Assembly (NCBI GenBank): GCA_024509875.1
Contig: JAMPIV010009925.1
Coordinates: 434,001-498,000, forward strand
Direction: 5' to 3'
DNA from: Oreohelix idahoensis
Taxonomy: Eukaryota > Mollusca > Gastropoda > Stylommatophora > Oreohelicidae
DNA: 64,000 nucleotides
Shown: in pieces, positions 1 to 13,326 of the stretch
Layout: every line of letters starts with the position of its first letter
How positions within the stretch are numbered: the first letter of the stretch is position 1
Program-made: the position numbers and the translations under genes
The notes under the pieces: generated by a model
Databases searched by the model: none
Told to the model about the DNA's origin: nothing
What the model saw: only the letters and a program-made list of their open reading frames with translations

Positions 1-366
1 TACATTTGCTGGAAGATCATATGAAGTTTCTCTATCAGAACTGCACCGCCATCTTTATAAACCTCAACAGGAATTGAATCGGAGCCAGGGGCCTTTCCAC
101 TAGACAGTTGACGAATCGCTTTTTTAGTTTCCTCCAGAGTTGGTACATCATCTAATGCTTCATTTATAGGAATTTGGGGCAGGCGGATGATGGCTTCGTC
201 GTTAATAGATGATGGCTGGTTCAAGATATTATTAAAATGTTCAGCCCAGCGTTGGAGCATTTTTTCCTTGTCTGTAATTAGTGTTTTTCCATCTGCATTA
301 AGGAGGGGAAATGATCCTGATGATGTTGGACCATAGACCGCTTTGAGTGCAAGGTAAAAGTTTTCA
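1..366 (-). pseudogene. Non-LTR retrotransposon, start of reverse transcriptase (cut by window edge)
   Basis: Read on the minus strand, this continues the endonuclease upstream of it (at higher coordinates) after a one-base frameshift near 363-368, where an A-run looks one base short. The new frame encodes a linker and the beginning of the RT domain, including DKEKMLQRWAEHF and the fingers motif SSGKAPGSDSIP. These are typical of the APE-type non-LTR elements often annotated as craniofacial development protein 2-like. Palm and catalytic motifs would lie left of base 1, outside the window. The frame break makes this copy defective. The family clade (RTE-like or a relative) is not decided from this piece. 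Confidence 0.85.
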
Positions 367-1664
367 AGTCATGGCTGTCAGCAAAGCCTTGGAGCTCATC
401 TGCTTTATTACTCAGCCATGAATCCCGCATCTGGCGTAGTTTATGTTGGACGATTCTACGCATGTTGTTGAAAGCGTCTTTCTTGGATGTAGATTTTGGA
501 TCATTTAAATATGCTTTATGGAGATGGTGTTTCTCAGCCAACATCTGCTTTATATCATCTGAGTTCTCATCAAACCAGTCATTTTGTTTCTTGATGGAAG
601 GACCCAGGACCTCTGTAGCAGTGTTGTAGATCTGCTCACTTAGGGCTGCCCAATTTGTTTCCACACTTTGGCCGTCTAGCGAGATAGATTTGAGACGGTC
701 TTCTAAGGTGTCAGTAAATGACTGTTTGATTTTTGTCTTCTTTAGTTTGGTGACATCCAGCCTCTTTTGAGTTTTCTTCCCCTGAGGGCGCCTGGCTGGT
801 TGGATACGAATTTTAAGTTTAGATACAATGAGGCGATGATCAGTCCAGCATTCGGCACCACACATGGACTTGGTCACCAGGACATCTTGCCTGTCCTTCT
901 TCCTAACAATTACATAGTCAATTAGGTGCCAATGCTTTGAGCGAGGGTGCATCCAGGAGGTCCTGTTGCGGGTAGGAAGTCGAAAAATGGTGTTGGTGAC
1001 AAGGAGGTCATGTTCTGCGCAAGTCTGGAGGAGACGAAGTCCATTACTGTTACAGCAACCCACGCCATACCTACCAATAGTGCCATTCCAGGAGATGTTA
1101 TCTGAGCCTACTCTTGCATTAAAGTCACCAAGAATGATGAGCTTATCTGCTTTAGGAACTGATGCAATGACTGCATGTAGTTCTTCGTAAAACTTATCCT
1201 TGACATCATCCTGGTTTGTCATAGTTGGTGCATACGCGCTAATGATGGTGGCATGTTTTCTTCCATAGAACAGAGGGATCTTGACCGTCATGAGTCGGTC
1301 ATTTATTCCCTTTGGGGCCCCCGCTAACTTGCTGACAATTGCTGTTTTGATTGCAAATCCAACCCCTGCTTCTCGTCTTTCTTCAGTTCCTCTTCCGCTC
1401 CAAAAGAATGTATAACCTGCACCCTTTTCGCAAAGTTGGCCCTCGCCTGCAAGTCGAGTTTCACTCAGTGCTGCTATGTCAATGTTGTACCTGGCCAGTT
1501 CTCTCCCAATCTGGGCAGTTCGTCTCTCAGGTCTGTTTGCGTTAAAGTCTTTGTCAAGTAAAGTGCGCACATTCCATGCGCCTAGAATGAGGGGGAAAAA
1601 TCTGTCCTTTCTTTTTCTTATATGTCGACCGCCGAAGTAGGGTACCCACCAACCGCGGTAAGCT
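367..1664 (-). pseudogene. Non-LTR retrotransposon APE-type endonuclease domain
   Basis: This encodes the apurinic-like endonuclease that nicks target DNA to prime reverse transcription. Counting from the GTG codon at 1,568-1,570, visible motifs are SETR (about 36-39, metal-binding Glu), SAYAPT (111-116), GDFNARVG (148-155), LIDYV (216-220) and TDHRL (243-247, catalytic Asp-His). All the usual catalytic positions look intact. The frame stays open upstream of that codon through the conserved WNVRT to about 1,664, so a first-codon start there is artificial and the true N-terminus is further upstream. The domain is followed by a basic linker (about 255-280) and then the frameshift into the RT. 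The protein is a retroelement product, not a host gene. Confidence 0.88.
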
Positions 1665-2400
1665 GGTTAGGTAATGGTGAAGCAGACAATGTTTAGGGCA
1701 CCTTTTCTAGCCCCTTCCTCATGCCATGGAGGTGAGCAGTGCTTTCCTAAAGAGGGCTGCTCAGACACTCAGGGGGCTGCCGAATCCCACTGCTGCTCCG
1801 ATCAGTGGAAGACGACCATATGGCCTGAGCCGCCTGTGTGTAGGTCTGCGACTACGACTGCCAGCGTACCCACGCCTGCCGCTTCGCCGCTCGCCCATCG
1901 CCACAGGACTTGTTGTGAGTGGATGGATGAATGGATGAATGGATGAAAGAGTGACTTGCGCGGTGATTTGGATTAAAGTGAGGAAGAGTTGCGCAATTCG
2001 TCGACCTCACTCTCTCGCCTGGGTCCATCTCAATCCAGTGGCAAGACAAGTCAAGACGACTGGAGATGAAGTCAGGTGCAGTGGATGACCAGGGCTTTCT
2101 ACGTGCCTCGCCGTGCTCCTTACGCTCCACAGCGCGTTGCTGGTAATCGCCGTCATGCCCGTTGAACCAACAGGTGGTTTCTTCCGCGCAGTCTATCGAA
2201 TCCAGTCTTCGCATGCATGGGTAGGCAGACCCTAACTCACCGAAGGTTTATAACCATTCGGCTACCCTCACCTAGTTTAGCCGGCCTGTCAAAGCCGTTG
2301 TCCGGGGGTGGCCGCTGTCGCATGCTGACAGCTACGAGGAGCCACAGGTGAGAGCTGGATGCCAGGTTTGGACCAAAGGTGGCTGAGCTGCCCTGAAATG
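1665..2400 (-). mobile_element. Probable 5' leader of the same non-LTR element
   Basis: This is a GC-richer stretch directly upstream of the endonuclease, unlike the AT-rich DNA that begins near 2,400. It has a minus-strand open frame of 120 codons at 1,852-2,214 with no family I recognise, and a small GGAT/GAAT tandem run at 1,918-1,947. The abrupt drop in GC near 2,400 is the likely 5' end of the element. I infer untranslated leader or a short ORF1, and cannot tell which. Confidence 0.45.
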
Positions 2401-4689
2401 TAAAATGCACAATTACCTATGAATGTACTTTACTTTTATTAGTAATAAAAAATAAACATTATTAATCTTCTGATGGTTCGAATTATTACTATTTTAGCTG
2501 TATTAATATCTTTCTTTATTTACACAGCTTAAACTTAATTTTAATAAATCGTAAAATATAATAACTTGTAAAATGCTACGTTAAACCCAATGTTTATGAT
2601 CATTGTTCTGTCAATTCATTTCAAATGAGTAAGTGTTCCGTGAACAAAAAATGTTTGAGAAACGCTGACAGCATCCTGTTACAACGACACGAATAAGACT
2701 AGATAATGACCCAGTTTCACGCAAACGTTCAGTTACGTCACTTCTTAGTGTTCTGTGTTGGACAGACACTAGGCTTACCCTGCGAATGCTCGTCTAGAAG
2801 TGATTTAAATAAATCGAAATCGTCAAAAGTTGCCATAGATTTGCAAATAAAAGTAAGGGTATATGGACATCAAAGGGAAGGTCGAGCTGTATAATTTTCC
2901 AAATATGATGTTAGTGTATTATCCTGAATCCCTATGGGCTCCCTCTCACGATCTTCCCTTAATATTATTATTATTATTGTTAGTGTTGTTGTTGTTGTTG
3001 ACTCTGCTAGGGGTATTAACAAAATTATTTACCAACAAGAACATAAACTCAACTTTAATAAGTAAGTAAGTCTGCTGGTAAATATTTACAATTTATTTAG
3101 CCTATTTCTCTTTTCGGTTTGGAAAGCTTGAAATGAAATCAAATATATTTACAACATTAAATCAATAAACATTGAAAAATAATTAACAATCTCAAAAGTC
3201 ATTCAACTTGTTGAAGGTTATCCCTTTGGTTAATTATCTCCTTTTGAAGAACAGTTATATGATACCACTAAGTTATGTCACTATTACTGGACTGTGAAGC
3301 TAGTACTGGGTAAATTTATGTCCCCACTTTTCATCATTCACTGTATCTGTATTAGTATCTTGTCTTTTAATATAGGGGTATAATCTGGAAACGCTGACTA
3401 TTGGCTTTGTTTTGCTACTTATCTGTTGTTTAGAGATCGGTCACACTCCTGCCATGGCCGGACAAGTATTATGAATTCCTCCAGGCAGTGGAAGCTGGGT
3501 ATCTGGCCCTGTTGACCACAAGGGCACTTGCACCACAGAGTCCAGCAGAGGTGGATGACTCTTTAAAGTGTGTGTAGTTTTCAGGATAGAACCCTCAGGC
3601 GCACACAGACGAGCTGTTAATGGGTTAGAATGATCTGCTCTCAGGTACAAATGGCAAAGTCACTCTTCATTAACAATATTGCCGCTGCTTCTGCTCACTG
3701 TGCTTTTCAAATCTTATGGCCTCAATTTAGCAGGAGCAAGGTCTATTTATACAGCACATCCGGCGTATCGGAGGGCAGTGGCTAACGGGGTATTGCGAAT
3801 CTCAAAATGAGGCATAATTTGTCTCTCTGTTCAATTATTAAAAACTTTTATCCCAATTATCTTTCTTACTTCTGGGGCGATTTCATTCATCTAAAGCTTA
3901 AATTATACCCTGAATTATTCTTTATCTATATATCTAATAATCGTTTAGTCTCCTAAGTGCATTTTATTCTATGCATATTTTAAACAGCTAAATTAAGGAC
4001 TAACCTGAGGCTTCAAATCATTCAACTAGAGATTTCTCCCGTCGTATATTAGTATTTGTAAAAGTGTTAGTACTTACTGGTAGAGCAACATTCCCAGTAT
4101 TAAACTGTATACCTCTTCCATGCTGTACTTCTTTATTACTTATGTAATTAAATGGCATCCGTCACTCGGTTGCACAAATGAGGACTGGCCATTTTGACTG
4201 TCCAAGGCTGTAGTAAACACACGAATAAGGAAGTCTTTTCATTGGCTAGTGTATCATACAGTTCTTACAATGTATGGCGCGCGGTGTGGTCAGAGTTACT
4301 CAGAATTATTCAGAAGGCCGTGTTGTGAAACAGACTAACTCACGACACAGGTATAGCTCTGTTTAGAGTGTATTTAGTAAATTGACCGAGACAAACATGT
4401 AGTACATCCAAAATGATTAACCCGCCGTTAAATTTGTATATTTACAAATACCAAATTTAATAATCAATTAAGTTTTAACAGTTTAAAAAAAATTGAATAA
4501 TCTTTAACAGAAAATACTCATCATCGTGCGATGGTAGTTTTTTATGAAAGAAATCAATTGGCAGCTTTTAGGTTTGACTTTGCTGCAAATGGTAGTTTCT
4601 TCTCCCGCTGGGGTTTTTGGGTTCTGTGCAGATAGGTCACCGGAGTTCTCGCGTCTTTGGTCAAGGCGCAGAACGTTCCAAGTAACTTC
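2401..4689. other. AT-rich noncoding stretch
   Basis: No gene is recognisable on either strand. It contains one copy of a dispersed repeat (2,853-3,101), short TTA and GTT runs near 2,962-2,999, and otherwise low-complexity AT-rich DNA. Confidence 0.6.
2853..3101 (+). repeat. Dispersed repeat C, copy 1
   Basis: It shares long, ordered blocks with 63,646-63,866 in the same orientation: AGGGTATATGGACATCAAAG, then the stretch around TAGTGTATTATCCT, then CTGCTAGGGGTATTAA, TTTACCAACAAGAAC, and AAGTAAGTCTGCTGG ending in AATATTTACAATTTATTT. This copy has gained TTA/GTT triplet runs in its middle. The class is unknown. No coding potential is seen. Confidence 0.75.
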
Positions 4690-5405
4690 TTCTTCTTTGA
4701 TCCTTAGCCGCCGACCGTCAAAGCAGTCAGTGGCCATTACACCTGGTGGCGTCTTGTAGGGCAACAACAAATTGATTCCACTTTGCTCGGTCGGCGGCCA
4801 TCCTTCGTACAGTGCCCCAACTCTGGTTCACTCTTTGCATCTCAGCCTCCACAGTCCTCCGCCAAGTTGTTCTTGGTCGGCCTCTCTTTCGTTTCCTCAG
4901 GGGTCCATAGCATAGCTGTTCTTGTGATGGCATCGGGGTCTCTTCTGAGGACATGGCCAACCCAGCTCCAGCGTCTGCCAGCTATGATGGTGTGCATGTC
5001 CTCTTGCTTGCTCCGAGTAAGCAGATCTTGGTTGGTAATGGTATTCGGCCAAAAGATTCGGAGAATTTTTCTTAGGCATGTTGTGTGAAAAGAGGACAAT
5101 TTCGACATTTCCTTCTCTGTAACTCTCTAGCTCTCCGCGCCATAGAGAAGCACAAAAAGCACACAGCTCTGATATAATCCTAATTTTGTGCTTGTGCTGT
5201 ACTGAGAGGACTTCCAGATGTTGTTTAGACTAAAAAAAGGCTGTTCTTTCTTTGTTCATTCTGTTGTTGATGTCTTTGCTTGCTCCGCCGTCTGGTGTTA
5301 CTATGCATCCTAGGTATGTGAAGGCATCTGTCTGTTCCAGTTGCTGATTCCTTGTTCCAAGTAAGATCAGGGAGTAAACTGCAAAGCTGGTCCGGCGTCT
5401 CTAAG
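4690..5405 (-). pseudogene. Non-LTR retrotransposon 3' end (RT C-terminus and tail)
   Basis: On the minus strand this encodes the C-terminal part of a non-LTR polyprotein in two or three frames. From 5' to 3' there is a thumb-region signature (DAFTYLGCIVTPDGG), then TTCLRKILRIFWPNTI, then WVGHVLRRDPDAITRTA, then RKRGRPRTTWRRTVEAEMQ and a final Trp-containing segment ending about 4,730. A short 3' UTR ends in GAAGAAGAAG near 4,690, a microsatellite-type tail. Frames change at least at about 4,900 and 5,110. The element is heavily 5'-truncated, with no endonuclease or RT palm. The same 3' terminus recurs on the + strand at 41,822-41,898. Confidence 0.85.
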
Positions 5406-8400
5406 ACCCTGTGGCAGAGATATTATGATTAATAAATTTCAGATATTTATTCTTTATTCTGCACTTGCCTTTTACTTCTCTTTCGCTCTTTTACCCTTCT
5501 TTTTTTCGCATACGCTCGAAATTTAAGATATACTCTCCCATTCGCACCTTTGTCTTTTCCTTTCTAATGTAGCAACGCATTTTATTGCTGTTAAGCTAGT
5601 TCTTTGATGAGACCTAATCCTGTTAATTCGTTCTCGACAGGGATAAGAAGTAAGACTATCGTCTACTATTTTTCTCGGATCTGTCCGCCTATAGTTAATT
5701 ATTCTCGGTGAAAGATTTGAGATGAAAGACATTGATCGCTGGGAACGGCCATATGAAGCAGAACGTGTAAAACGCACACCGTGAGTTTTATTGCCGTTGT
5801 CTGATCAAATCGAGAGAATGTACTGTAGGTGTTAAGTCTGGTCTCGGTAAGGGTGTGTAAAATTCGTTTCCTTCGTAGAATGAGCAAGGAAATATGTAAA
5901 TCTGGACGTAGGTGTTAACATCTGGCAAATGAGTCGGGTCGGGTTATAGACGTAACCTTCCCCTGATTTCGGAGAGATATATACTCCAGAATTCTAACTT
6001 AATTCATCCAGTACAGCCAGAAAGACTAGAACCATCTAGCTTTCGATTCCTAAGATCTCTGTTAATAGAAGCATCATTTAGTTGGTCGATTGGAGATCGT
6101 TTTACTTCTGCGCTAATGGTAGATATATATATCTAGTAGTGTTGAGTGATTTTAGTGGTAGATCGCCTATTTCATTTTACATAGTTTAATTTCTGTGCAG
6201 AGTGATTAAATGATAAGTCAGTTATATTCTTTAAGTTACTGTGTTACAGTGGATAGCAAAATAAATTAAAATTTCTAGCTAAAACTCATACAGCTATAAA
6301 TAAATTTAATTAAATTGCTAGTAACCAGTCCGAGAATATTTTAACTAACTAGTAAATGCACTGATTCATCATTGAGTATTGATGAGATACTTACGTATTT
6401 CTTATTCATGATGAATGATTCTTTTAATGACTATAATTTATTTCACGGAAGTTTAAACGATGAGACAAGCGCTAAGCTTATAGTCTCTAACTTAAAGTTA
6501 ATAACCGAAGTGAATATTATGTTTTATGCGAGGGTAGGTGTGATAAACGAGCGCAAAGGCCTTATAGCTCTATCTTTTCCAACATCTCTCGTATTGTATT
6601 TTCTCCCATATTTGTGCTCATTCATCCCACATTTGCTATCCCACATTTGCTATTTCATCGTTGTGATTATTCGCGACCGGTATCTAGAGAACCGCATATG
6701 TTCTTTCATCGGTGGTAAAATAAAGCCTTTTGATTGAGTCCCCATACCCGATATCATCGTTTGCAGCAAACATTGCATCGGGATAAATCTGGTGAAAACA
6801 CATCTGGTCATCCAAATCAGACATCTGGGCATTATATAATTTCGTGGACTGTTGTTATCTTGGTTGCTCGGCCAGGTCACCACATTGGACGCCCAGCGTG
6901 GCCAGATGAAAACGTCTCATGCTGATTAAACCAACCGGCATGTAAATCAATAGGCGGCGCCACAAAGAGGACATGTTAGCATGCTGGCGACAATGGACGG
7001 AGGTAACAAAGAGTGCCGTCAACACACGGAACGATAAACAACCAGAGAATAATGCGACAGCCCTTTTACATTGGCCAGCCAATTATCTCACTACCTGTTT
7101 GTCAAACAAGCCAGGCAACGAAAGTTGGTCGCGAATTACTACACCCACGTTTGGACTGACAGGGGACAAGAGCGATCCTGTGAATGAGTGACCAGAGGGG
7201 CTATTAAGGATTGGTTGTATGGGCGGAGCTTTATTCACGGATCCAAGAAACCCACATTGAACTTCCAGAAATATAATACCGCGTAGCTCGCTATAGAGAG
7301 GAGTCCAGGTTTTACATTGTGAGGTAGAGATTAAAAATCCATATAACGCCTAGCCTAATTACACATGTTTATTCAGAGTAGATAATAATAATTCATTTCT
7401 GTGGTATTGTGTTCGTAAAGGATTTTGCGAAGGGAAAAGAAGGTTAGTAGATTTTATACAGATTATTAATACATTTTCTTATTCTTTGTTTATTTTAACC
7501 TCACAGCTAAATGTGCAAAAGATAGAGTTTCAATTAATTCTTTTCATAACTGATTAATAAAATCAGAAGATTTTCCTAGAAGAGGAGGTAATTAATAGTT
7601 CATACTTCACCTTCATCATCATCACAGTCTCTCATGCACAAGATATTTAACATCATTAGAATCGAACTCAGAGATAGATCAATAATGAGCAGTAGTATGA
7701 ATGAAAGTCAACCAGTGATGTTAAATGTGAAAAACTTACGAAGACTTTTGTTGTGTGTCTTCAGTTCATCGAAAGTCTGAGTCTACACGCAACGTGTCTG
7801 ACGTCTAACCAGAAATAAGTTATCCGAAACGGACTTTTGGCTAGCAGAATTTGCCATAGGACATCTTTCATTCCTCAATTAAAAAGGAATATTGTCTCAC
7901 CCACAAGTCAGAAGGTGGACGCAACATTTTTCGTCACCCATATACTGCTGTCTCACAAGTTCAATACAGAGTCATCACAAATTCAAATCACTCGAAAGAT
8001 CATTATTATCTGAAGTCAAGCTAAAGAGCTCAAAAGTGGAATCTCATATTTATACCAAGTGCAACACACTCTCAAGCGCATTCTATGAAGCAGACTCTAA
8101 AGTATATTTTGTGAATCACGACTACATACTCAAGATTATGAGTCTGTCTACATATCACTAACATTTCGTGAAGATATCCAGTCTGGCCAGGACCCTCGGA
8201 AGATTAGACAACAGACCTTTTGTTTATTTGACAGCTATTAATTGTTGATCAACACTGCAGAGATATACTCAAACAGTGAAGGAATATACATAAATATCTC
8301 GTCAACGTTCTCAGTCCGACAACAGTTTTCATCAGAACGTCCTCGACTTAGAGATACCCCACTCGACATAACGTATAACAACTTGGGACATTTTATGCAT

Positions 8401-8807
8401 ACACGTGAATCATCATATCAATGAGAAGCATTTAGAGACACATGGACTGGGTAGATTACTCACCATTTTGGTAACACGTATCATATCACATCATCATCAT
8501 TTCGCTTTGCACCAGTTCATTCTTAATTAACAGCTACTTAATTAACTGCAATTTTATTATCTCACCTGTGTGTTTTGTGTGAATCGTCTTTCACCATCAT
8601 CACGTTCTAACCATTACTAACCCTATATGTGTGGATATTTCATTAATAAACCCAACGATCGTTTGATCATTATCTAGTTTGTTTAAGTATCACTCGTGCT
8701 GTCGGTGTTACATATTCAGATGAGGTTGGGGGCTTTTTCTGTTACGGGATCTAAGGGCAGAAGCTAAGGTCATAGGGAAACATAACTCTTTCCATAATTA
8801 ATTAGAA
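5406..8807. other. Noncoding stretch before the LTR element
   Basis: No gene or conserved domain is recognised. The longest open frame (6,372-6,737) has no family resemblance. Near 7,270-7,300 there is a TATA-like segment (AATATAATACC). The end of the stretch (GTGTTACA at 8,705-8,712) and its start (TGTGGCAG near 5,411) could be ends of another LTR, but I found no second copy or target duplication to support it. Confidence 0.5.
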
Positions 8808-8812
8808 AACTG

Positions 8813-11800
8813 TAACAGTCGGTTGTAACAGTCTAGTGTTGCGTTGTAGAAACAGATTAGTATAGCCCCATCAACTGGGCACCTGATGTAACACTGTTTT
8901 GCCGACTGTTTATTACCAGATGTTAAAGTCTGTTTGCTCGTGTGAATTCTGGTATTTGTACCATGTTGAAGTGTCGCTGAGTGGGTGTGTCGTTTATCAC
9001 CTGGACAGTGTAACATGGACGTGAATCTAGATCACCAGCGTGAGGCACTGTGTAGTGAAATTGACAGAGATACAACGGTAAAATACTCAAAAGATAACAT
9101 TTAAGGATAAAAACATAATGCGTAGGCTGCTGATGTACATGATCGCCTAGACCGCGGGTCATCACCCTCCATAAAATTGACTTGCTAGACAGAAGGGGAA
9201 CGGAGGATCAAAAAGGAAAAAATATGACTGGAAAGATTGCGTAGCAAGGCTAAGGAGACGCAATTGGGGGGGATGGCGGAAAGTAAAAAATTCACGTCCC
9301 CCAAATTGACACGAGGTACGGAATGGACGCTTTTACGATACCAAGCTTTTGATTTGAATTGAGCGGCAGAACGCGGATGGTAGGAAAATTACAAAAAATT
9401 AAAAAGTAAATTTTTCTTAATATTAATGTTAGGAATATAAAAATTAGCTGGCCAGATGGCCTATTCTGAGCAGTGAACGAATATGGTCTTAATTTTACAA
9501 ACGGATAGATAATATTGAAGATAATGACAAAAGACAGTGTAGTTCACATCATCGCTAGACTATATTGAATCTAAAAGTGTCACAATTTGCACACAAAAAC
9601 ACGACCTTGGGGACGCAAGTGTTCAAAGTTACTTATTATGGAGGAGAGGGTTTTTGAGCGGTAGCTGTGTCTAAATATAACTTTTTACGACAATATTTTA
9701 AGGGGAGAGAAAGGTTGCTTCAAAAATCAAGCACATTTTTTTTAGAAACACAAGTAGAGACGGACAGACTAACAGATAACCATCCATACTTGACTGAAGC
9801 ATGACTGAAATGACTTTAGTGTAGAAATTTGAAATTTAAAGTACAACTAGGCAGTGATTGGCCACAGACAAGCATATCATTAGCGCTCAGAGCGCATTTG
9901 GGGTCATTCTTCAATAATTGTTCAGTGTTAGACACAGATTTTAAAGTGTGGTGTTTTCCCATATGAAAGCAAGTGAAGTAAATTTAGGGACGCCATCCTA
10001 TAGCCAGCAGCTCAGCTGAGTTTTGCTAGCACTTCTGTGTTAATTATTCATAATCTGGTAAGATTGAAATTATTTCTTTATATATTTTGAATATTGTTTC
10101 ATGTTCGAGTGATTTGATACTGCCATATCAAAATCTAGCATTACAAACAAGTAGGGATTTTGCTCTAGACCCCCGCCCAAGTCAGGGTCTAGGGACCAAC
10201 AAGGTACATAAACTACAGCAAGGATTATGCACGATAGATCAAGCGTTGAAACAGATTACCTATCTTCTTTTAGGGCCGACAACTAATAATTTTTTTTCAG
10301 AATCTATAGTCTGGGAGGATCTATCGGATGTAAACCCACCATGGTAACTGTGCTGTTTGGTCAGAGAGATCTGACCTGTCTGTATGATGTGGTTGTTGTG
10401 TCAGTGTGGTGTCCAGACGTGGGTATAGAATAGATTTTGACACATAGCCCATACTTTGATTGCAGAGCTGTGAGTTTTCTATCGACAACAAAGCAGAGTC
10501 TATTCGGTGGGTGACTGTACTCGAGTGTATCTGTGCAGTTCTTGTGACAGAGACCACCATTATTGCCCGCCAGCACGGAGAGGTGGGACCACAAGTTTTC
10601 AGCACCAGAGCTACAAAAAGATGAGTGAGCCTCTGGTCTGCTGGACATTCACCAACTATTGGTAGTGACTAATATCCCCGTAAAAATTCCCACCATTTTC
10701 TGGACATTGTGTAGTCAATATAGACAGGTGTGATGAGGCCACCCCAACAGCACAAACAGTAACTATCCTCCCAAAGAGATGACTACTCGAACTTTTTTTA
10801 AATAAAACTAACTAGTCTAGTACTTAAATAGGTACGCTCTTGCATTTATTATGTAACATTCCATGCATATTTTTCATAAATTTTCAATCCTTCTTTTAAA
10901 ATCAGTTCTGGTCACAAAAAACTTGATCCAGAACCAATAAATGTAATATAATTATATCAAAAACCTTATACACGTGAGTTAGTTCAGTGTATTTTAACAC
11001 TTGTTAATCTTATTAGTCTTCTTAAATGTCTGTGGGTGTATTTATAACTAACACACCACATTACACATCATTACCCTAGACACTTTACGTAGCCACATTC
11101 ATTAAGAAAAAAAAAAGTAAGTGTGAGGTCGTAGTGGTAGCAAGAAAGGCCTTCTGACAATTCTCAAATACATTTTATCTCAGGAGCCTTCACAGCTGGC
11201 CTCATACAATTTACATGTAGTAAGAACACCATCATACAATACCATCAATACCACTACACACTGCCAGGATGTAGTGCAGTCACACACACAAACAGCATAC
11301 ATGTTTTCTCAGGTGTGTAGAACAAAGGATAAGGTGTTGTAGTGAGTACTGGTGTGTGTATACAGCAGATCGAGAACACGAAGTCGTATAGGCTCTTATT
11401 TAGGAACACACAAACTCACTCCATCACACGTAGAAGTCATAGATGTGGTTAATGCAGATGACTTTCTCTTCAACATTTATTACAGCAATAGTACGTTGAC
11501 GGACAACACAGTCAGTAGAACAAGGAACATGGACATTTCATGTGTAGTAATGCATATAACCATCGAGCATAATCAACCCTGCATAGCTCGTATGTATGAT
11601 GCTAGTAACGTTGGCTTGTTAATATATATATTCTCATACGGTAGCTCAAAGCCCCTGACTAAACGCGTCAGGTAGTCTTGTGACAAATATAGTTGCTTAA
11701 TATCGAAGTCTGTGAACTTGTTGATAAAGTCAAGACTTCATCTGGCTTCTCCCGCCAGACACTTCTTCTTCTGCTCAAAGATGTAGGCCGTAATGGCGGG

Positions 11801-12458
11801 CCTCATAATGATTGATGAACAACTGTGTATTTTCATAGGCAGGCATTATCTTCCGTGCCGAAACATACCGCCATAATGCGGGTTTCATATAAATATACGT
11901 TCATTGTGCTTCTGTAAAGTAATTCGACAAATAGACTTAGTTAGCTACGTCAAGCACACATAATGGACTCTGGATCCCAAGAACTGTGAGCGCTACTCAC
12001 AGGTTCATACTAAATGTTCTGCAATCTTGGCATAATAATAAAGTTTATTTTACCTTGGACAGAATCCGAGAAATACACAAATAACCACTGTCGTCATTCT
12101 AGACGAACAGAATAACTCTGGGGAGAATCACTAAGATCACAGTTACACTGAAGACTATCTTTCCACCAGATAATGCAGAGAAGAAACAACGGACATCTTG
12201 TCCGGTCAGACAAACAGCTCATCACTCCCAGACGGAAGTCTTCTCGGTTCGCGCTAAAAACTAGCGCATGCGTAGACAGAACAGATCTGAGAACAGTTAA
12301 CCGGCCCTCTTAAGACAGATCAACCACAAAGAATAAACGCAGGGAAGATAACCCCAAATCAACCTGTCCCAGAGAGTTAACATATAGTTCTCTACCTTCG
12401 ATCGTCAAAATTATTAAATAGATTTACATCTTATGAAACCGTCAAAACGACAGCAACA
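8813..12458 (-). repeat. 3' LTR of the Gmr1-like element (interrupted)
   Basis: It matches 20,819-22,251 along its whole length after removal of the block 9,051-11,258. By eye there are about 17 substitutions and two short indels over about 1.43 kb, which suggests a fairly recent insertion. Its open frames on the + strand (for example 11,352-11,675) recur in the other LTR and are incidental. On the minus strand it begins TGTTGCTGTCG and ends CTGTTACA. Confidence 0.93.
9051..11258. mobile_element. Nested LTR-like insertion (candidate solo LTR)
   Basis: This 2,208-bp block is absent from the otherwise matching LTR at 20,819-22,251. It is bounded by a 5-bp direct repeat CACTG (9,046-9,050 and 11,259-11,263). 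It begins TGTAGTG and ends CACTACA, a perfect 7-bp terminal inverted repeat with TG...CA ends. These are standard LTR hallmarks, and no coding domain is visible inside, so a long solo LTR is the simplest reading. A nonautonomous element with 5-bp duplications cannot be excluded. It postdates the Gmr1-like insertion. Confidence 0.7.
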
Positions 12459-12474
12459 GACTACCACACCCTCC
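12459..12474 (-). promoter_or_regulatory. Polypurine-tract candidate
   Basis: On the minus strand the 16 bases just before the 3' LTR read GGAGGGTGTGGTAGTC, the only purine-rich run in this position. This is where a plus-strand primer for LTR-element DNA synthesis is expected. The assignment rests on position and composition only. Confidence 0.5.
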
Positions 12475-13326
12475 GGATTTAAAAAAAAGGAAATTTTTTT
12501 TTTTGAAATACATCAATGAGCGAGATGCAACAAGCTCATAACGCATGAATGATGCGCCGATGAAAGGATCAATATAAATATAACGACATAATGTCAGACC
12601 CAATCAACGCACAATAGCGCGTCTAGTGAGAACAAAAATTCACCTCACAAAATAAGAGAAAATATTTTCTCCAAGTAAAATATATCCGGCAGGTACCATG
12701 AAATAAACATCAGTTGCTGGCGATGATAACAAAAATCACATACATATCAAAAAATGCAATGTTATAGTAATGCGAATGATAACATATGGAAAAGTCATAT
12801 AAACATATAAATCTATTGAAGTTTCCTGTTATATAATGACTATCAACTAATGGATAGACATACTCAAAATTTGTAAAGTCATTCTATATACATATGACAT
12901 TACAAGTGTATAATCTAACAAATAGAAGATGGCATCCACATAGAATAAATCAATTCTGTATCTCGCAGATCATGAAAACAGCATCCACGTAGTATGTAAG
13001 GAAGACGTATCGCAACATCAAGGTTCTCAAAAGCACTCCGTACCTGGTACTAGTTTGCACTGAGAACAATACAAATGACACAATTAGCAAGATGCTATAA
13101 TGTACTATAATTACAAATACATGTTTAATTGTTAAATGTGGCCGCATTAATTTTTTCGACCTTTATGTTATGTCAACTCAACCTTCTTCATTACACTAAA
13201 GATGGTAATAGAGAAAGCACACAAGTAATTTACCACTCTAGTGTGACAGCAAATGTGTTAATATATATTGTTATAGTGAAGAGACATATGTCTAGCAGTG
13301 TATCAGGAAAATCTAGGACACAAGAC
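12475..13326 (-). other. 3' untranslated region of the Gmr1-like element
   Basis: About 850 bases lie between the end of pol and the purine tract. There is no domain. One minus frame (12,950-13,147) holds a hydrophobic stretch but nothing resembling an envelope gene. A run of A then T sits at 12,480-12,505. Confidence 0.6.

Noticed and set aside
5411..8712. A 3.3-kb LTR from TGTGGCAG to TGTTACA
   Set aside because: Only the end dinucleotides fit. There is no second copy, target duplication or primer site.
11352..11675. Open frame of 107 codons that recurs at 21,149
   Set aside because: The conservation is explained because both are inside the two LTRs of one element. The frame is on the opposite strand to gag-pol.
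12950..13147. Hydrophobic frame as an envelope gene of the LTR element
   Set aside because: It has only 65 codons, with no signal peptide or cleavage-site context, and lies in an AT-rich untranslated region.
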